From positions 113,931 to 177,930 of the forward strand of contig CANMDW010000008.1 of assembly GCA_947496705.1 (NCBI GenBank): 64,000 nt of DNA, read 5' to 3'. The position numbers and the translations under genes were made by a program. The stretch is from an uncultured Aquimarina sp. Lineage in GTDB: Bacteria; Bacteroidota; Bacteroidia; Flavobacteriales; Flavobacteriaceae. The notes under the pieces were generated by a model. That model worked only from the letters and a program-made list of their open reading frames with translations, made no database searches and was not told the origin of the DNA. How positions within the stretch are numbered: the first letter of the stretch is position 1; each line of letters begins with the position of its first letter. Of the stretch, positions 47,658-56,933 are shown piece after piece.

Positions 47658-48737
47658 ATGCTACAAAAAATTAGACATATCATAAATATTACTCCGGGTA
47701 ACAATTATAATATAACATTAAAACACCATGTTATATTCTGGCTTGTATATTTTCTGTTTACTACGTTTAGATGGGGTAGTTACTTTAATGATTATGTATA
47801 CTCGTTTAAAACCACAGCTCTGGGATTTGTGATACATATGACATTGAGTTATTTTAACATTTATTACTTAATGCCAAAATTTGTTCACAAACGAAAGTAT
47901 TTTTTGTACATCATTTCGGTTATGATTTCTCTTTTCTTAATGCTTTTGGCTAAATTTTATCTAACCTATTTTATGGTAAGTCATAATGTATGGCCCGAAG
48001 GGCCTGAAGTAACAAATAAATTAACGCTGAATTATGCTATAGAAATGATGCTGGGCGAATTATATGTCATGGCATTTGTTGCTGCTATCAAGGTTACTTT
48101 GGATTGGTTAAGAGAGCATAAAAAATTAATCGATGTTGAAAAATTACAGCTAGAAACCGAATTGCGGTTCTTGCGCACTCAAATATCCCCTCATTTCTTT
48201 TTTAATACATTAAACAACATATATTCACTCTCTGTAGAAAAATCAAATAAAACTCCAAAAACAATATTAAAGTTATCTGAATTAATGAGGTACTTACTTC
48301 ATGAAACAAATCAAAAAAGACAGAGTCTTACCAAAGAAATTATATGCTTACAAAACTATTTGGATTTAGAACGGATTAGATATGGCGATTTATTAAAGAT
48401 TAATATAAATATTTCTGGAGAAATTGAAGATAAAGAAATTGCTCCGATGCTTCTGCTCGCTTTTATAGAAAACTCTTTCAAACACGGAGCTAATAAAAAT
48501 ATAGGAGAAGTAGAAATTGATATTGATTTTAATGTAATCGATGAATTTCTTTTCTTTAAAATTTCGAACCCTATTCCTGCTAAAACGAATAATAATGAAA
48601 TAATATCATATCCCGGGGGCATCGGAATCGGAAATGTAAAAAAAAGATTAGAGCTAGGATATAAACCAGATGAGTATAAACTAACTATTGATGAAAGTAA
48701 TAATCAATATATTGTTGATTTAAAAATTAAAGTATAA
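47658..48737 (+). CDS. LytS/YehU-type sensor histidine kinase
   Basis: 359 aa. About four membrane helices fill residues 25-150. A short coiled segment leads to the His_kinase domain (PF06580) with LRFLRTQISPHFFFNTLNN, His179 being the phospho-acceptor, and a C-terminal ATPase domain (FIENSFKHGANK as N-box, GGIGIGNVKKRLEL as G-box). A good Shine-Dalgarno (ggag, 47649-47652) precedes the ATG. No extracytoplasmic sensor domain is evident, so the signal may be sensed in the membrane. Its stop overlaps the start of the LytTR regulator (TAATG). Being divergent from GH92-D, it is a candidate regulator of the glycan locus. Confidence 0.92.
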   Translation: MLQKIRHIINITPGNNYNITLKHHVIFWLVYFLFTTFRWGSYFNDYVYSFKTTALGFVIHMTLSYFNIYYLMPKFVHKRKYFLYIISVMISLFLMLLAKFYLTYFMVSHNVWPEGPEVTNKLTLNYAIEMMLGELYVMAFVAAIKVTLDWLREHKKLIDVEKLQLETELRFLRTQISPHFFFNTLNNIYSLSVEKSNKTPKTILKLSELMRYLLHETNQKRQSLTKEIICLQNYLDLERIRYGDLLKININISGEIEDKEIAPMLLLAFIENSFKHGANKNIGEVEIDIDFNVIDEFLFFKISNPIPAKTNNNEIISYPGGIGIGNVKKRLELGYKPDEYKLTIDESNNQYIVDLKIKV

Positions 48738-49465
48738 TGGATTTAAAATGTGTTATAATAGACGATGAGCCATTAGCCATCAATGTAATAAAAAACTATG
48801 TTAGTGAAACAAAGGGATTACACCTTTTAAGTTCATTTAGTAATGCAACCGAAAGTATTGATTATATAAGAAGTCATGAAATAGATCTTCTTTTTTTAGA
48901 CATTAATATGCCTCTTTTGGATGGGTTAAATCTCTTAAAAAGCATACACAAAAAACCACTTACGATCATTACTACTGCGCATGAAGAATTTGCTGTAGCA
49001 AGTTATGAATTAGAAGTAGTGGATTACCTGGTAAAACCAATCTCCTTTCATAGATTTATTATGGCAGTGAATAAGGCTTTCAAAATAAAAGGGTATCAAC
49101 AAAAAGATGATGTTACCACTCATAATGAAAGAGCATACATATTTTTAAAAATCGATAAAAAAAAGATGAAAAAGATATACTTGGATGAAGTATTATCGGT
49201 AGAAAGCCTCGGGGACTATATCAAGATAAATACATTGTCTAATAAATATATTGTACATCAAACGCTTAGTAGTTTTACAGATGAGCTACCTTCTGAGAAA
49301 TTTATAAGAATCCATAGATCTTATACAATATCTATTGATAAAGTAGAAACAGTTGAAGGAAATAGCATAGAAATAGCAGATATACGATACCCAATCGGAC
49401 GAAGTTATATGACTGAAGTGAAGCGTATTATCTTTAAAGAAAATGATATAGATCCTTTGTCATAA
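48737..49465 (+). CDS. LytTR-family response regulator
   Basis: 242 aa. The receiver domain (1-125) has the acidic pocket IIDDEP (7-12), the phosphorylation site Asp55 in FLDINMP, and Lys in LVKPISF. The LytTR DNA-binding domain (about 138-235) has VLSVESLGDYIKINT, FIRIHRSYTISIDKVETVEG and YPIGRSY. It is the partner of the kinase encoded just upstream (start overlaps its stop by one base). Its binding sites would be imperfect direct repeats about 10 bp apart; I could not find a convincing pair in the 142-bp divergent gap by eye. Confidence 0.93.
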   Translation: MDLKCVIIDDEPLAINVIKNYVSETKGLHLLSSFSNATESIDYIRSHEIDLLFLDINMPLLDGLNLLKSIHKKPLTIITTAHEEFAVASYELEVVDYLVKPISFHRFIMAVNKAFKIKGYQQKDDVTTHNERAYIFLKIDKKKMKKIYLDEVLSVESLGDYIKINTLSNKYIVHQTLSSFTDELPSEKFIRIHRSYTISIDKVETVEGNSIEIADIRYPIGRSYMTEVKRIIFKENDIDPLS

Positions 49466-49466
49466 A

Positions 49467-49484
49467 TTTTTCCATAAGGAAAAA
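49467..49484. terminator. Short stem-loop between convergent genes
   Basis: tttttcc (49467-49473) pairs with ggaaaaa (49478-49484) across an ataa loop, immediately after the LytTR stop and before the convergent ROK kinase gene. It is small and has no following T-run on the plus strand, so it is only a possible terminator. Confidence 0.25.
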
Positions 49485-49551
49485 ACATTCTTCGACCACC
49501 CACTGCTGTTTATGAATATTGAAATATAGAACTCATCATTTTTGATCTATT

Positions 49552-50511
49552 TTATTCATCATAATCCAACCAAATTAGAGCAGCTGCACCTGCTATTGCT
49601 GCATTTTTATCCGCCATTCCTGAAGGTAATACCTTAACTTTAGTTTTATAAACATCTAATAGATTTTCTTCCATATATTTTTTTGCAGGTTCAAAAATCC
49701 ATTTACCACTGTTTGCAAGCCCACCCATAAGAAAAAAAGCTTCTGGCTGGGTGAACGCTGTAAAATTAGCCAAAGCAAAACCCAATATCTTACCTGTATA
49801 TTCGAATGCCTTTATGGCAATAGGATCTCCTTCTTCGGCAGCTCGTGTAATTTCTTCACCATGCAAGTCGTTAAATGCAATATTTCTGAATCTGCTATCA
49901 TCCATATATTTACTCATCATATAGAATATAGTTCTTTTTAAACCCGTAGCAGACACATATGCCTCTAGTCCTCCGCGAACTCCTTGCCCTGTAAGTCTTC
50001 CGTCACCAAGTGTAAGATCTATATGACCCAATTCTCCGGCAAACCCATCATATCCATCAATCAATTGACCATTGGCTACAATGCCTCCCCCAAAACCGGT
50101 TCCTAGCGTTACCACAATAAAGTCTTTCATTCCTTTTGCATTTCCAAACAACATTTCTCCCAAAGCAGCAACACTGGCATCATTCATGACCTTCATTGGC
50201 AGATCTATCCTTTCTTGTAACTTTTTTAATAGTGGTACCGATCCTTTCCATATCAAATTAGTAGCATTTTCGATGGTACCATTACGACTAGAGGCATTGG
50301 GGGCACCTATGCCTATCCCCAACAAATTTACTTCAGATGATACTTGTTTTTTTAATTCCAGAACCGTAGCAATTACGGTGTCTAAATATTGTTCAAGATC
50401 CGGATACTCTTTAGTACGAAAAAACGATTGCACTATACTATTACCTTGTCGGTCTACCAAACCAATCTTTGTTTTGGTACCTCCAATATCTATACCTGCT
50501 ACTACATCCAT
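49552..50511 (-). CDS. ROK-family sugar kinase
   Basis: 319 aa, cytoplasmic. AGIDIGGTKTKIGLVD (5-20) is the ATP-binding phosphate-1 loop, MNDASVAALGE (109-119) contains the catalytic Asp111, TLGTGFGGGIV (135-145) is phosphate-2, and GELGHI (159-164) is the ROK sugar-binding ExGH. The zinc site (usual CxCGxxGCxE) is replaced by GRLTGQGVRGGLEAY (171-185) with no cysteines. The kinase would phosphorylate glucose, mannose, GlcNAc or ManNAc. Coming right after the glycan locus and its regulator, it probably acts on a released GlcNAc or mannose, but the substrate is not fixed by sequence. Confidence 0.9.
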   Translation of the reverse strand: MDVVAGIDIGGTKTKIGLVDRQGNSIVQSFFRTKEYPDLEQYLDTVIATVLELKKQVSSEVNLLGIGIGAPNASSRNGTIENATNLIWKGSVPLLKKLQERIDLPMKVMNDASVAALGEMLFGNAKGMKDFIVVTLGTGFGGGIVANGQLIDGYDGFAGELGHIDLTLGDGRLTGQGVRGGLEAYVSATGLKRTIFYMMSKYMDDSRFRNIAFNDLHGEEITRAAEEGDPIAIKAFEYTGKILGFALANFTAFTQPEAFFLMGGLANSGKWIFEPAKKYMEENLLDVYKTKVKVLPSGMADKNAAIAGAAALIWLDYDE

Positions 50512-50755
50512 TTATATATTTTTGACAACTTGTTTATTTTTTGAAGCAATAGAATTCATTACACATATCTAATACTGCTTCTTAAAAGTATCAAAAATCC
50601 TATTACTATTGTCTTATAAAAAAGATAATTATTTTAGTGATAACCACTAATTATTAAGCATGTAACACATCGATAGATCATAAACATTTTAAATTAAAGA
50701 ATTAGAGGTAATTACAAATCATTTTGTAACTTTAAGTAAATTAACCAACGGATTT

Positions 50756-52960
50756 ATGTCCTTTACTCTAGAGCAATTCGGAATTTTATCAGAAAAAACA
50801 TTACTGTTCCTCTTACTATTAAAAAAAGACGGAAAAATAATCACTTTCAATAACAGATGCAAAATATTGTTTCCTTATGATAAGAATGAAGTAACGAGAA
50901 AGCATATTACCGACTTTATTATTGATGAAGATGTTGCCGTTTTCAAAGATGCGATAAACAGTCTATCTGATGAAAATCCGATTGTTGATGTGTCCTTTAG
51001 TTTTCCTACCAAAAAAAATGGGTTATTAGCCTTAAAATTTGATTTAACCCTGCACAATGGTTTGATATATGCAGTTGGAATAGACACCACAGAAGAGTAT
51101 AAAGAGCATAGGGCTCTAATGACTATTTCAAAACTCACTAAAACCGGGGCTTGGTATTTCGCCCCTAAAAACAACGAAATGTATTGGTCTAAAGGTTGTT
51201 ATTTAATTAAAGATTTAGATCCCAAAGTACCAATAACCAGAGAAAAAGGAGCCAGTTTTTATCCTGAAGAATCCAGGAACAGAGTAGAGAGCTATCTGGA
51301 TAACCTGATTAAGAACAAAAAGCCTTATGAGTATACCGAAAAAATTATCACAGAAAAGGGAAATGAAAAATGGATAAAGGTTGTTGCCCACCCAGTGATT
51401 TACAAAAACGAAGTGGTATATGTGAATGGTACCATAGCAGACGTTACCGATCGCCATATTTATATTGAAAAACTAAAGCACAACGAAGAAACTAAACATC
51501 TTGCCTTAAAAGGAATACGATCTGGTCTATTTGATCATTTAGTAGAAAAAAATGTAGTTTTTTATAGTGTTGATTTTAAAAAGATGCTGGGATTGCCTCT
51601 GGATCAGGATTTTGTTCCTGAAGAAGAATTTAGAAAAATGATACATCCCGATGATGTTGATGAAGCTTTGAAAAGGCATCTCACCAATCTGAAAAAAGAT
51701 GAAAATCATTATTACAACCATTATAGATTAAAGCACCTCAATGGAGCATATCGCCATTATGAAGTACATGGTTTTAGAAGAAAAGACCAAGACGGAAATA
51801 CAACACGTATGGTGGGTAATTTGATTGATGTGCAGCAAAGAAAATTAAACGAAAGAACTATTGCAGAGAGCAAAAACAGGCTGCAAGCGATGGTAAATAA
51901 TGGTTTTGCATATACCGTTCTGCTCAATACTCAAGGTGAAATCCTAATGACCGATGAGAAGTCTTTAAAAATTATAAAAAGAGACTTTGGTGTAGACCCT
52001 ACAAAGGTTACTTGTCGTTTCATTGATGTAATGCCGCTTAATTTCAAAAATACGTTTGCACATGAGTTTAATGAAGCCCTAAAAGGAAATATAGTTAAGA
52101 AGGAAATTGAACGTATCACTCATAAGGGAAATTTACAATGGCTAGAATCCAAATACACCCCCATTTATGGTCAGGAGCAGAAAGTAAACTCTGTCCTTAT
52201 TAGTTTTCATGATATTACCGAACAGAAATTAGCAGAAATAGCCATAAAAGAATCTCATATTAAAGAACAGGAACTTAATAGCCTGAAATCAAATATATTG
52301 TCAAATTTTAGCCATGAAATAAGAACACCTCTCAATGGTATAATGACTGTAAGTAAACTTTTATTAGGTGAAAAAGATCCTGAAGAAAGAAAAAAACTTC
52401 TGGACTACCTAGAAGAAAGTAAAGACAGGCTTCTTGAAACTATTAATAACTTATCCAATTTTAGTGAAATAGAAGCGATAAAAAATAATCTGAATTTAAA
52501 AGAAGTCGACCTCAATTATACAGTAGAGACATCTTTTAGAGAATATAAACACATGGCAGATGCAAAAAATCTTTTGTATCGACTAGAATTAGATCAAACC
52601 TGTCCCCAGGTATGTATTGATGAAGATTTGTTTAGGGCCGCTATAAACAACATTGTTCATAATGCAATTAAATACACCAATAAAGGAAGCATAATTATTA
52701 AAGTTCATTCTAAAAGTTCAAAAAATAATGTTTATATTTCAGTCGCGGATACCGGTATTGGAATTGACAAAAGAAATGTTAAAAAAATATTTGATCCATT
52801 TATGCAAGAAAGTATTGGTATAAGTCGTAAATATGAGGGTACTGGTATTGGATTAAGTCTATCAAAACGATATATTGAAATACTGGATGGAAAAATAAAG
52901 GTGGAAAGTAAAATTGGTATGGGAACCGAATTTAACATCATAATTCCAAGAAGCCTATGA
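50756..52960 (+). CDS. PAS-rich sensor histidine kinase (no membrane segment)
   Basis: 734 aa. Four PAS-like units (about 5-115, 125-235, 248-360, 375-490; two resemble PAS_3, with HPDDVDEALKRH) lead to a HisKA dimerisation helix with NFSHEIRTPLNGIM (His520) and a HATPase_c domain (about 600-734) with NIVHNAIKYTNKG (N-box), ADTGIGI, FDPFMQ and EGTGIGLSLSKRY. No transmembrane helix is evident, so it is a cytoplasmic sensor. The stop overlaps the ATG of the receiver gene (ATGA), giving a kinase/receiver pair without an attached output domain. A link to the glycan locus is not indicated. Confidence 0.92.
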   Translation: MSFTLEQFGILSEKTLLFLLLLKKDGKIITFNNRCKILFPYDKNEVTRKHITDFIIDEDVAVFKDAINSLSDENPIVDVSFSFPTKKNGLLALKFDLTLHNGLIYAVGIDTTEEYKEHRALMTISKLTKTGAWYFAPKNNEMYWSKGCYLIKDLDPKVPITREKGASFYPEESRNRVESYLDNLIKNKKPYEYTEKIITEKGNEKWIKVVAHPVIYKNEVVYVNGTIADVTDRHIYIEKLKHNEETKHLALKGIRSGLFDHLVEKNVVFYSVDFKKMLGLPLDQDFVPEEEFRKMIHPDDVDEALKRHLTNLKKDENHYYNHYRLKHLNGAYRHYEVHGFRRKDQDGNTTRMVGNLIDVQQRKLNERTIAESKNRLQAMVNNGFAYTVLLNTQGEILMTDEKSLKIIKRDFGVDPTKVTCRFIDVMPLNFKNTFAHEFNEALKGNIVKKEIERITHKGNLQWLESKYTPIYGQEQKVNSVLISFHDITEQKLAEIAIKESHIKEQELNSLKSNILSNFSHEIRTPLNGIMTVSKLLLGEKDPEERKKLLDYLEESKDRLLETINNLSNFSEIEAIKNNLNLKEVDLNYTVETSFREYKHMADAKNLLYRLELDQTCPQVCIDEDLFRAAINNIVHNAIKYTNKGSIIIKVHSKSSKNNVYISVADTGIGIDKRNVKKIFDPFMQESIGISRKYEGTGIGLSLSKRYIEILDGKIKVESKIGMGTEFNIIIPRSL

Positions 52961-53346
52961 ATGTTCTTTACGTAGAAGACAATAGAATTAATGCAATGGT
53001 AATGGATAAAATGTTATCCAAAAACGATTCTAAGGTTATCATTGCTGAAAATGGTTCACAAGCTCTTAAGGTTGTGAAAGAGAAAAATCTGGATTTAATC
53101 CTTGTGGATATAAATCTGGGATTAAATCAAATGGATGGTTGTGAACTGCTTAAAAGGTTAAGAAAGCTGGATATCCTTAAAAATATCCCCGTGTTTGCAG
53201 TTACTGCTTATGCTATGCCGGGAGACAAACAGCGTTTTATAAGCATTGGTTTTGACAACTACTTCTCTAAACCTGTCGACTTTGATCAACTTCTGTCTGT
53301 TATCTCAAAAATAGGTGCTGGTAGTGATAAAAAACAAATGATCTAG
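52957..53346 (+). CDS. Stand-alone response regulator receiver domain
   Basis: 129 aa, a single CheY-like receiver: VLYVEDNRIN (acidic pocket), Asp51 in LVDINLG as the phospho-acceptor, TAYAMPGD, and Lys105 in YFSKPVDF. There is no output domain, so it would act by protein contact or as a phosphorelay step for the PAS kinase whose gene overlaps it by four bases. Confidence 0.93.
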   Translation: MNVLYVEDNRINAMVMDKMLSKNDSKVIIAENGSQALKVVKEKNLDLILVDINLGLNQMDGCELLKRLRKLDILKNIPVFAVTAYAMPGDKQRFISIGFDNYFSKPVDFDQLLSVISKIGAGSDKKQMI

Positions 53347-53356
53347 AATCCAAATA

Positions 53357-54466
53357 CTATCTTACCTGGGTAAACCTTATCCCAAGTTGTTTTTCAATCT
53401 CCCTAATCGTCTGTATTTCTGATTTGGTGATCAATGCCAGTGATAATCCTGTATTTCCTGCTCTGGCTGTTCTACCGCTTCGATGCGTATAGTATTCAAT
53501 CTGATCCGGCAGTTGGTAATGAATCACAAAAGCCAGATTTGCCACATCTATACCCCGTGCAGCAACATCTGTAGACACCAATAGTTGTAAGGTCTTTTTC
53601 CTGAAGGCCCTCATTACCTTATCCCTGTCTTTTTGAGTCATTTCTCCTTCCAACAGCCCTGCCTCATAATTTTTTGCTTTTAGTTGTTTGTATAGTGTTC
53701 GGGCCGCAACTTTGGTTCTCGTGAAGATAATACCGCGATTTTCCTTCTGTGTCTTAAGAAAATAAGTGAGTATATCGAGTTTACCAGCTTCATCGCCAAC
53801 AACAAATTGATGATCAATACCTTTATTTACAGCATCATTCTGGTCTATGGATATACGCACCGCATTTTTATCAACATAAGTATTTATTATATCACTTAAT
53901 GTAGAAGGCATGGTAGCCGAAAACAGCCATATGTTTCTGTGTCCTTTTGTTTTGCTCAAAATAGCCGTAAGTTCTTTTTTGAACCCCATACTCAGCATTT
54001 CATCTGCCTCATCCATTACTATTGTTCTAACCTTAGAGATATCAACTACCTTTTTCTCCATCAAATCAATAAGTCTTCCGGGGGTTGCTACAATAATATG
54101 GGTAGGCCTTTTTAATCTTGAAATTTGCTTTTCGATTTTTTCTCCTCCATAGACCGATTCTGTAAAAACCTTATCAGAATACTTTGTGAATTTAAAAAGT
54201 TGTTTTGCAATTTGCTGACCAAGCTCTCTTGTAGGTGCCAAAATTAAGGCTTGTACATGGTTCTTTTCAGAATCAATTTGTGTTAACAAAGGTATCCCAA
54301 ACGCAGCCGTTTTTCCAGTTCCGGTTTGAGCTTTGCCAATAAAATCTGTATGATGATTAATTAAAATCGGAATCGCCTGTTCCTGGATTGCTGTAGGCGT
54401 GATAATACCCATTTCCTTAAGACCTTGATTAAGGTTCTTAGGTACTCCTAATTCTAAAAATGTCAT
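53357..54466 (-). CDS. DEAD-box ATP-dependent RNA helicase
   Basis: 369 aa, the two RecA lobes only. Motifs in order are the Q motif region TPTAIQEQAIPI, AQTGTGKTAA (motif I), APTRELGQQ (Ia), TPGRLIDL (Ib), DEAD in VMDEADEML (II), FSATMP (III), FTRTKVAARTL (IV), STDVAARGIDV (V) and HRSGRTARAG (VI). It unwinds short RNA duplexes in ribosome assembly or RNA turnover. Most flavobacterial homologues carry a basic C-terminal tail that is absent here. It faces the receiver gene with only 10 bp between the two stops. Confidence 0.95.
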   Translation of the reverse strand: MTFLELGVPKNLNQGLKEMGIITPTAIQEQAIPILINHHTDFIGKAQTGTGKTAAFGIPLLTQIDSEKNHVQALILAPTRELGQQIAKQLFKFTKYSDKVFTESVYGGEKIEKQISRLKRPTHIIVATPGRLIDLMEKKVVDISKVRTIVMDEADEMLSMGFKKELTAILSKTKGHRNIWLFSATMPSTLSDIINTYVDKNAVRISIDQNDAVNKGIDHQFVVGDEAGKLDILTYFLKTQKENRGIIFTRTKVAARTLYKQLKAKNYEAGLLEGEMTQKDRDKVMRAFRKKTLQLLVSTDVAARGIDVANLAFVIHYQLPDQIEYYTHRSGRTARAGNTGLSLALITKSEIQTIREIEKQLGIRFTQVR

Positions 54467-54539
54467 AATAATCCCGATTTAAGTCGCAAAAATAATCCAA
54501 TAAATCTTCATTATAGGCTTAATCAGGAAATAAATATGC

Positions 54540-54935
54540 TTAACAGGTAATACTCATAAAATAACCAAAAAACTGTTTCTTTAACGTCAGACCTTTTTTA
54601 TGGAAATGAGATTTATCCATACAAAACCCTCCAGAACAGTTAAAATCTGCTCCTTCATCAGATGATATAATATCCAACAGTGAGATTTCCTCAAGGTGGA
54701 TATGATGTTCTTCGTCATGGTTATGGTCATGGTTAAATTCTTCCAAATAATATTTGTGAGAAAAAACGTTCATTTTTAGTTGATCCAAATCTGAACTATC
54801 AAAAGTAGTTTTTATCAAAAATGAATATACTGGAAACTCTGTTGAATTTGTAACTAACTGTTGACTATGCATAGTAGCAGTTGACACTATAGATAGAAAA
54901 AGAAACAAAGATTTAATATGTAGTAGTTTAGTCAT
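54540..54935 (-). CDS. Small secreted protein with a histidine-rich loop
   Basis: 131 aa. Signal peptide MTKLLHIKSLFLFLSIVSTA, cleavage after about residue 24 (MHSQ). The middle carries FNHDHNHDEEHHIH, which could bind Zn, Ni or Cu, followed by an acidic stretch and CSGGFCMDKSHFHKKG with two cysteines. I do not recognise a family. The layout suggests a periplasmic metal-binding or metal-sensing accessory protein. The nearby genes (DEAD helicase, DUF72) give no functional hint. Confidence 0.6.
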   Translation of the reverse strand: MTKLLHIKSLFLFLSIVSTATMHSQQLVTNSTEFPVYSFLIKTTFDSSDLDQLKMNVFSHKYYLEEFNHDHNHDEEHHIHLEEISLLDIISSDEGADFNCSGGFCMDKSHFHKKGLTLKKQFFGYFMSITC

Positions 54936-55147
54936 AGGGGTATGTTTTTAAAGTAGTAGTTATTAATTTACATATCAAAGAAATCTATTTAATAACAAAA
55001 AATGGATTTTTACTCTTTAATTCTCTAAATAACATCGCCAAAATACAAATAAAATCGACAAAATGCAAATTAACGAGGTTTTTAACAATCTTTGATTATA
55101 AAATTTTTATGCCAGCCTTGTAAAGAGACTATAGTAGTTAAATATAC

Positions 55148-56038
55148 TCAAAACAGCGTTAGATCATTAGAAAAATGATCCGGTAAGCCTAATTCAGTTC
55201 CCAAATTCATATTCAGCTCTTGAATAAAATATCGAGACAATAAAGGAGATTCTTTTTCAATATTTTGATGCACAAAAAAATGTATATGATTAATACCCAG
55301 GCTTTTCCATTTCTTTAATCTTTTTACCCAATCATTCAACCTTGTATAATCTGTTTGGTGATTAGCCCCTACATATCTAATGAAAGCCTCATTATTAGTT
55401 AACCGCATATGCAGCAAGTCTCGTCTGCCAGCTGTATCTGTAATAATATTTGTAATATTATTTTCCTCTAGCAAATAATATAATTCATCAGCAACAGTTT
55501 GGTCATTAAACCAATCTGTATGTCTAAATTCTACTGCCAGGCGTATCTCTTTCGGCCATTTCTCTATAAACTTTACTACCCTGTCAAAATTCTTTGGTCC
55601 AAAATTACCATGCAATTGCAAAAATATAGTACCTAGTTTTTCCTTCAGATGAATTACATGAGACAAGTACTCATCTACATAGGGTTGTACATCGTCATTC
55701 AATCGCTTTAGATGAGAAATATTTTGCACCAGTTTTGGAAAAAACTTGAATCCCGACGGAGTTTTATCATACCACTTTTTAAATTGATCTTCAGGAAATA
55801 TCCTGTAAAAAGTTGCATTAAGCTCAATACTATTAAACTGTTTTGAGTAATACTCGAGCTCATCCTTGGTACCTCTTGGGTAGAAACCTTTTAAATCTTG
55901 CTTATTCCATTTGGCACATCCAACATATACCGATAAATTTCCTGTATTCGTTTTCCTTAAAACCTCAGAAGTATCTTTATGATCTTCAGGTAAAATGAAA
56001 TCAATTTCATCTGGATTTTCTACTTTGCCAAACTGCAT
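55148..56038 (-). CDS. DUF72 family protein
   Basis: 296 aa, cytoplasmic TIM-barrel protein of the DUF72/YecE family (PF01904): VYVGCAKWNKQDLKGFYPRG, FNSIELNATFYRI, GFKFFPKLVQNISHLKRLND, LGTIFLQLHGNFGPKN, RLAVEFRHTDWF and YVGANHQTDY in the expected order and full length. The function is unknown; members are widespread housekeeping-like proteins. The gene is divergently oriented from the next one across 88 bp. Confidence 0.93.
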   Translation of the reverse strand: MQFGKVENPDEIDFILPEDHKDTSEVLRKTNTGNLSVYVGCAKWNKQDLKGFYPRGTKDELEYYSKQFNSIELNATFYRIFPEDQFKKWYDKTPSGFKFFPKLVQNISHLKRLNDDVQPYVDEYLSHVIHLKEKLGTIFLQLHGNFGPKNFDRVVKFIEKWPKEIRLAVEFRHTDWFNDQTVADELYYLLEENNITNIITDTAGRRDLLHMRLTNNEAFIRYVGANHQTDYTRLNDWVKRLKKWKSLGINHIHFFVHQNIEKESPLLSRYFIQELNMNLGTELGLPDHFSNDLTLF

Positions 56039-56071
56039 ATATTTTCAAAAAAGATTAATGTAAAAGTGTAA

Positions 56072-56079
56072 CAAAAATA
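56072..56079 (-). promoter_or_regulatory. Candidate -7 element (TAnnTTTG) for the DUF72 gene
   Basis: TATTTTTG on the minus strand fits the Bacteroidota -7 consensus exactly and lies 33 bp upstream of the DUF72 start. The -33 element is not clear (a T-rich stretch about 23 bp further upstream), so confidence is low. Confidence 0.25.
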
Positions 56080-56126
56080 GGATTTGATTGACTAATTCTA
56101 TTAAAACATCATAAAAAATTATAAAA

Positions 56127-56864
56127 ATGAACGCTTTAAAACCTATTTTGGCAGCTTTTGTATTAGCTATTTCTACCTCTTTTTATGCACAAACTGCAGA
56201 TGAGATTATTAATAATTACTTTGAAAATACCGGAGGAAAAGAAAACTGGGAAAAACTAGAAGGAATTGAAATGAAAGGTGTTATGAAATTTCAAAATATG
56301 GAAATTCCTTTCGAACAAATAATGATGAAAGATGGCCGCCAGGCAACTACTATCGAGCTACAAGGCAATAGAATGATCTGGGAAGCATATGACGGAGAAA
56401 CTTCCTGGACGAGAAATCAAATGACAATGGAAGCCGAAAAAAACGATAATGAAGCTACCGAAAATAAGAAGAAGCAAATAAAAGATTGGCCTTCACCATT
56501 TTTAAATTATAAAGATAAAGGATATAGCATAGAGCTTGTTGGTAATGAAACCGTAGATGGTACCGATACTTTTAAATTAAAGGTAATCAAAGATCCTATA
56601 CTGGTAAACGGACAATCACAACCTAACATTTCACATTACTATTTTGATACCGAAAATTTTGTACCCATCATTGTGGAAGAAGATGTTCAGGAAGGCCCTA
56701 TGAAAGGTCAGAAATTGAAAATGTCTATAAGCGACTATCAGGAAGTAGAAGGATTGTACTTCCCTTTTTCACAAAGCAGCGAATTCCAAAGTATCGATTT
56801 TAAAGAATTTAAGCTAAATCCGGAAGTAGAAGAAACTTTATTTGCTTTCCCTGAAGGAAAATAA
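56127..56864 (+). CDS. Secreted outer-membrane-lipoprotein-sorting-like protein (LolA-type fold)
   Basis: 245 aa. Signal peptide to about residue 22 (TSFYAQ). ADEIINNYFENTGGKENWEKL followed by beta strands (MKGVMKFQNMEIPFEQIMMK, DTFKLKVIK, HYYFDTENFVPIIVEE) is the half-barrel layout of LolA/LolB-like and related proteins that carry lipids or lipoproteins in the periplasm. Flavobacteria have many such paralogues, and this one is probably not LolA itself. A rho-independent terminator follows directly, so it is separated from the VPS10-like gene downstream. Confidence 0.8.
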   Translation: MNALKPILAAFVLAISTSFYAQTADEIINNYFENTGGKENWEKLEGIEMKGVMKFQNMEIPFEQIMMKDGRQATTIELQGNRMIWEAYDGETSWTRNQMTMEAEKNDNEATENKKKQIKDWPSPFLNYKDKGYSIELVGNETVDGTDTFKLKVIKDPILVNGQSQPNISHYYFDTENFVPIIVEEDVQEGPMKGQKLKMSISDYQEVEGLYFPFSQSSEFQSIDFKEFKLNPEVEETLFAFPEGK

Positions 56865-56873
56865 ACACAAATC

Positions 56874-56902
56874 ATAATCCTCAAATAGAATTTGGGGATT
56901 AT
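56874..56902 (+). terminator. Rho-independent terminator
   Basis: ataatcctcaaat (56874-56886) pairs with atttggggattat (56890-56902) across an aga loop, 13 pairs with one T-G wobble, followed by ttattttatt. It begins 10 bp after the stop of the sorting-like protein gene. Confidence 0.85.
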
Positions 56903-56933
56903 TTATTTTATTCTTATTAAATAACCCGTAATT

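Noticed and set aside
50072..50572. 166-codon plus-strand ORF across the ROK kinase start
   Set aside because: Antisense shadow of the kinase, whose motifs are all on the minus strand.
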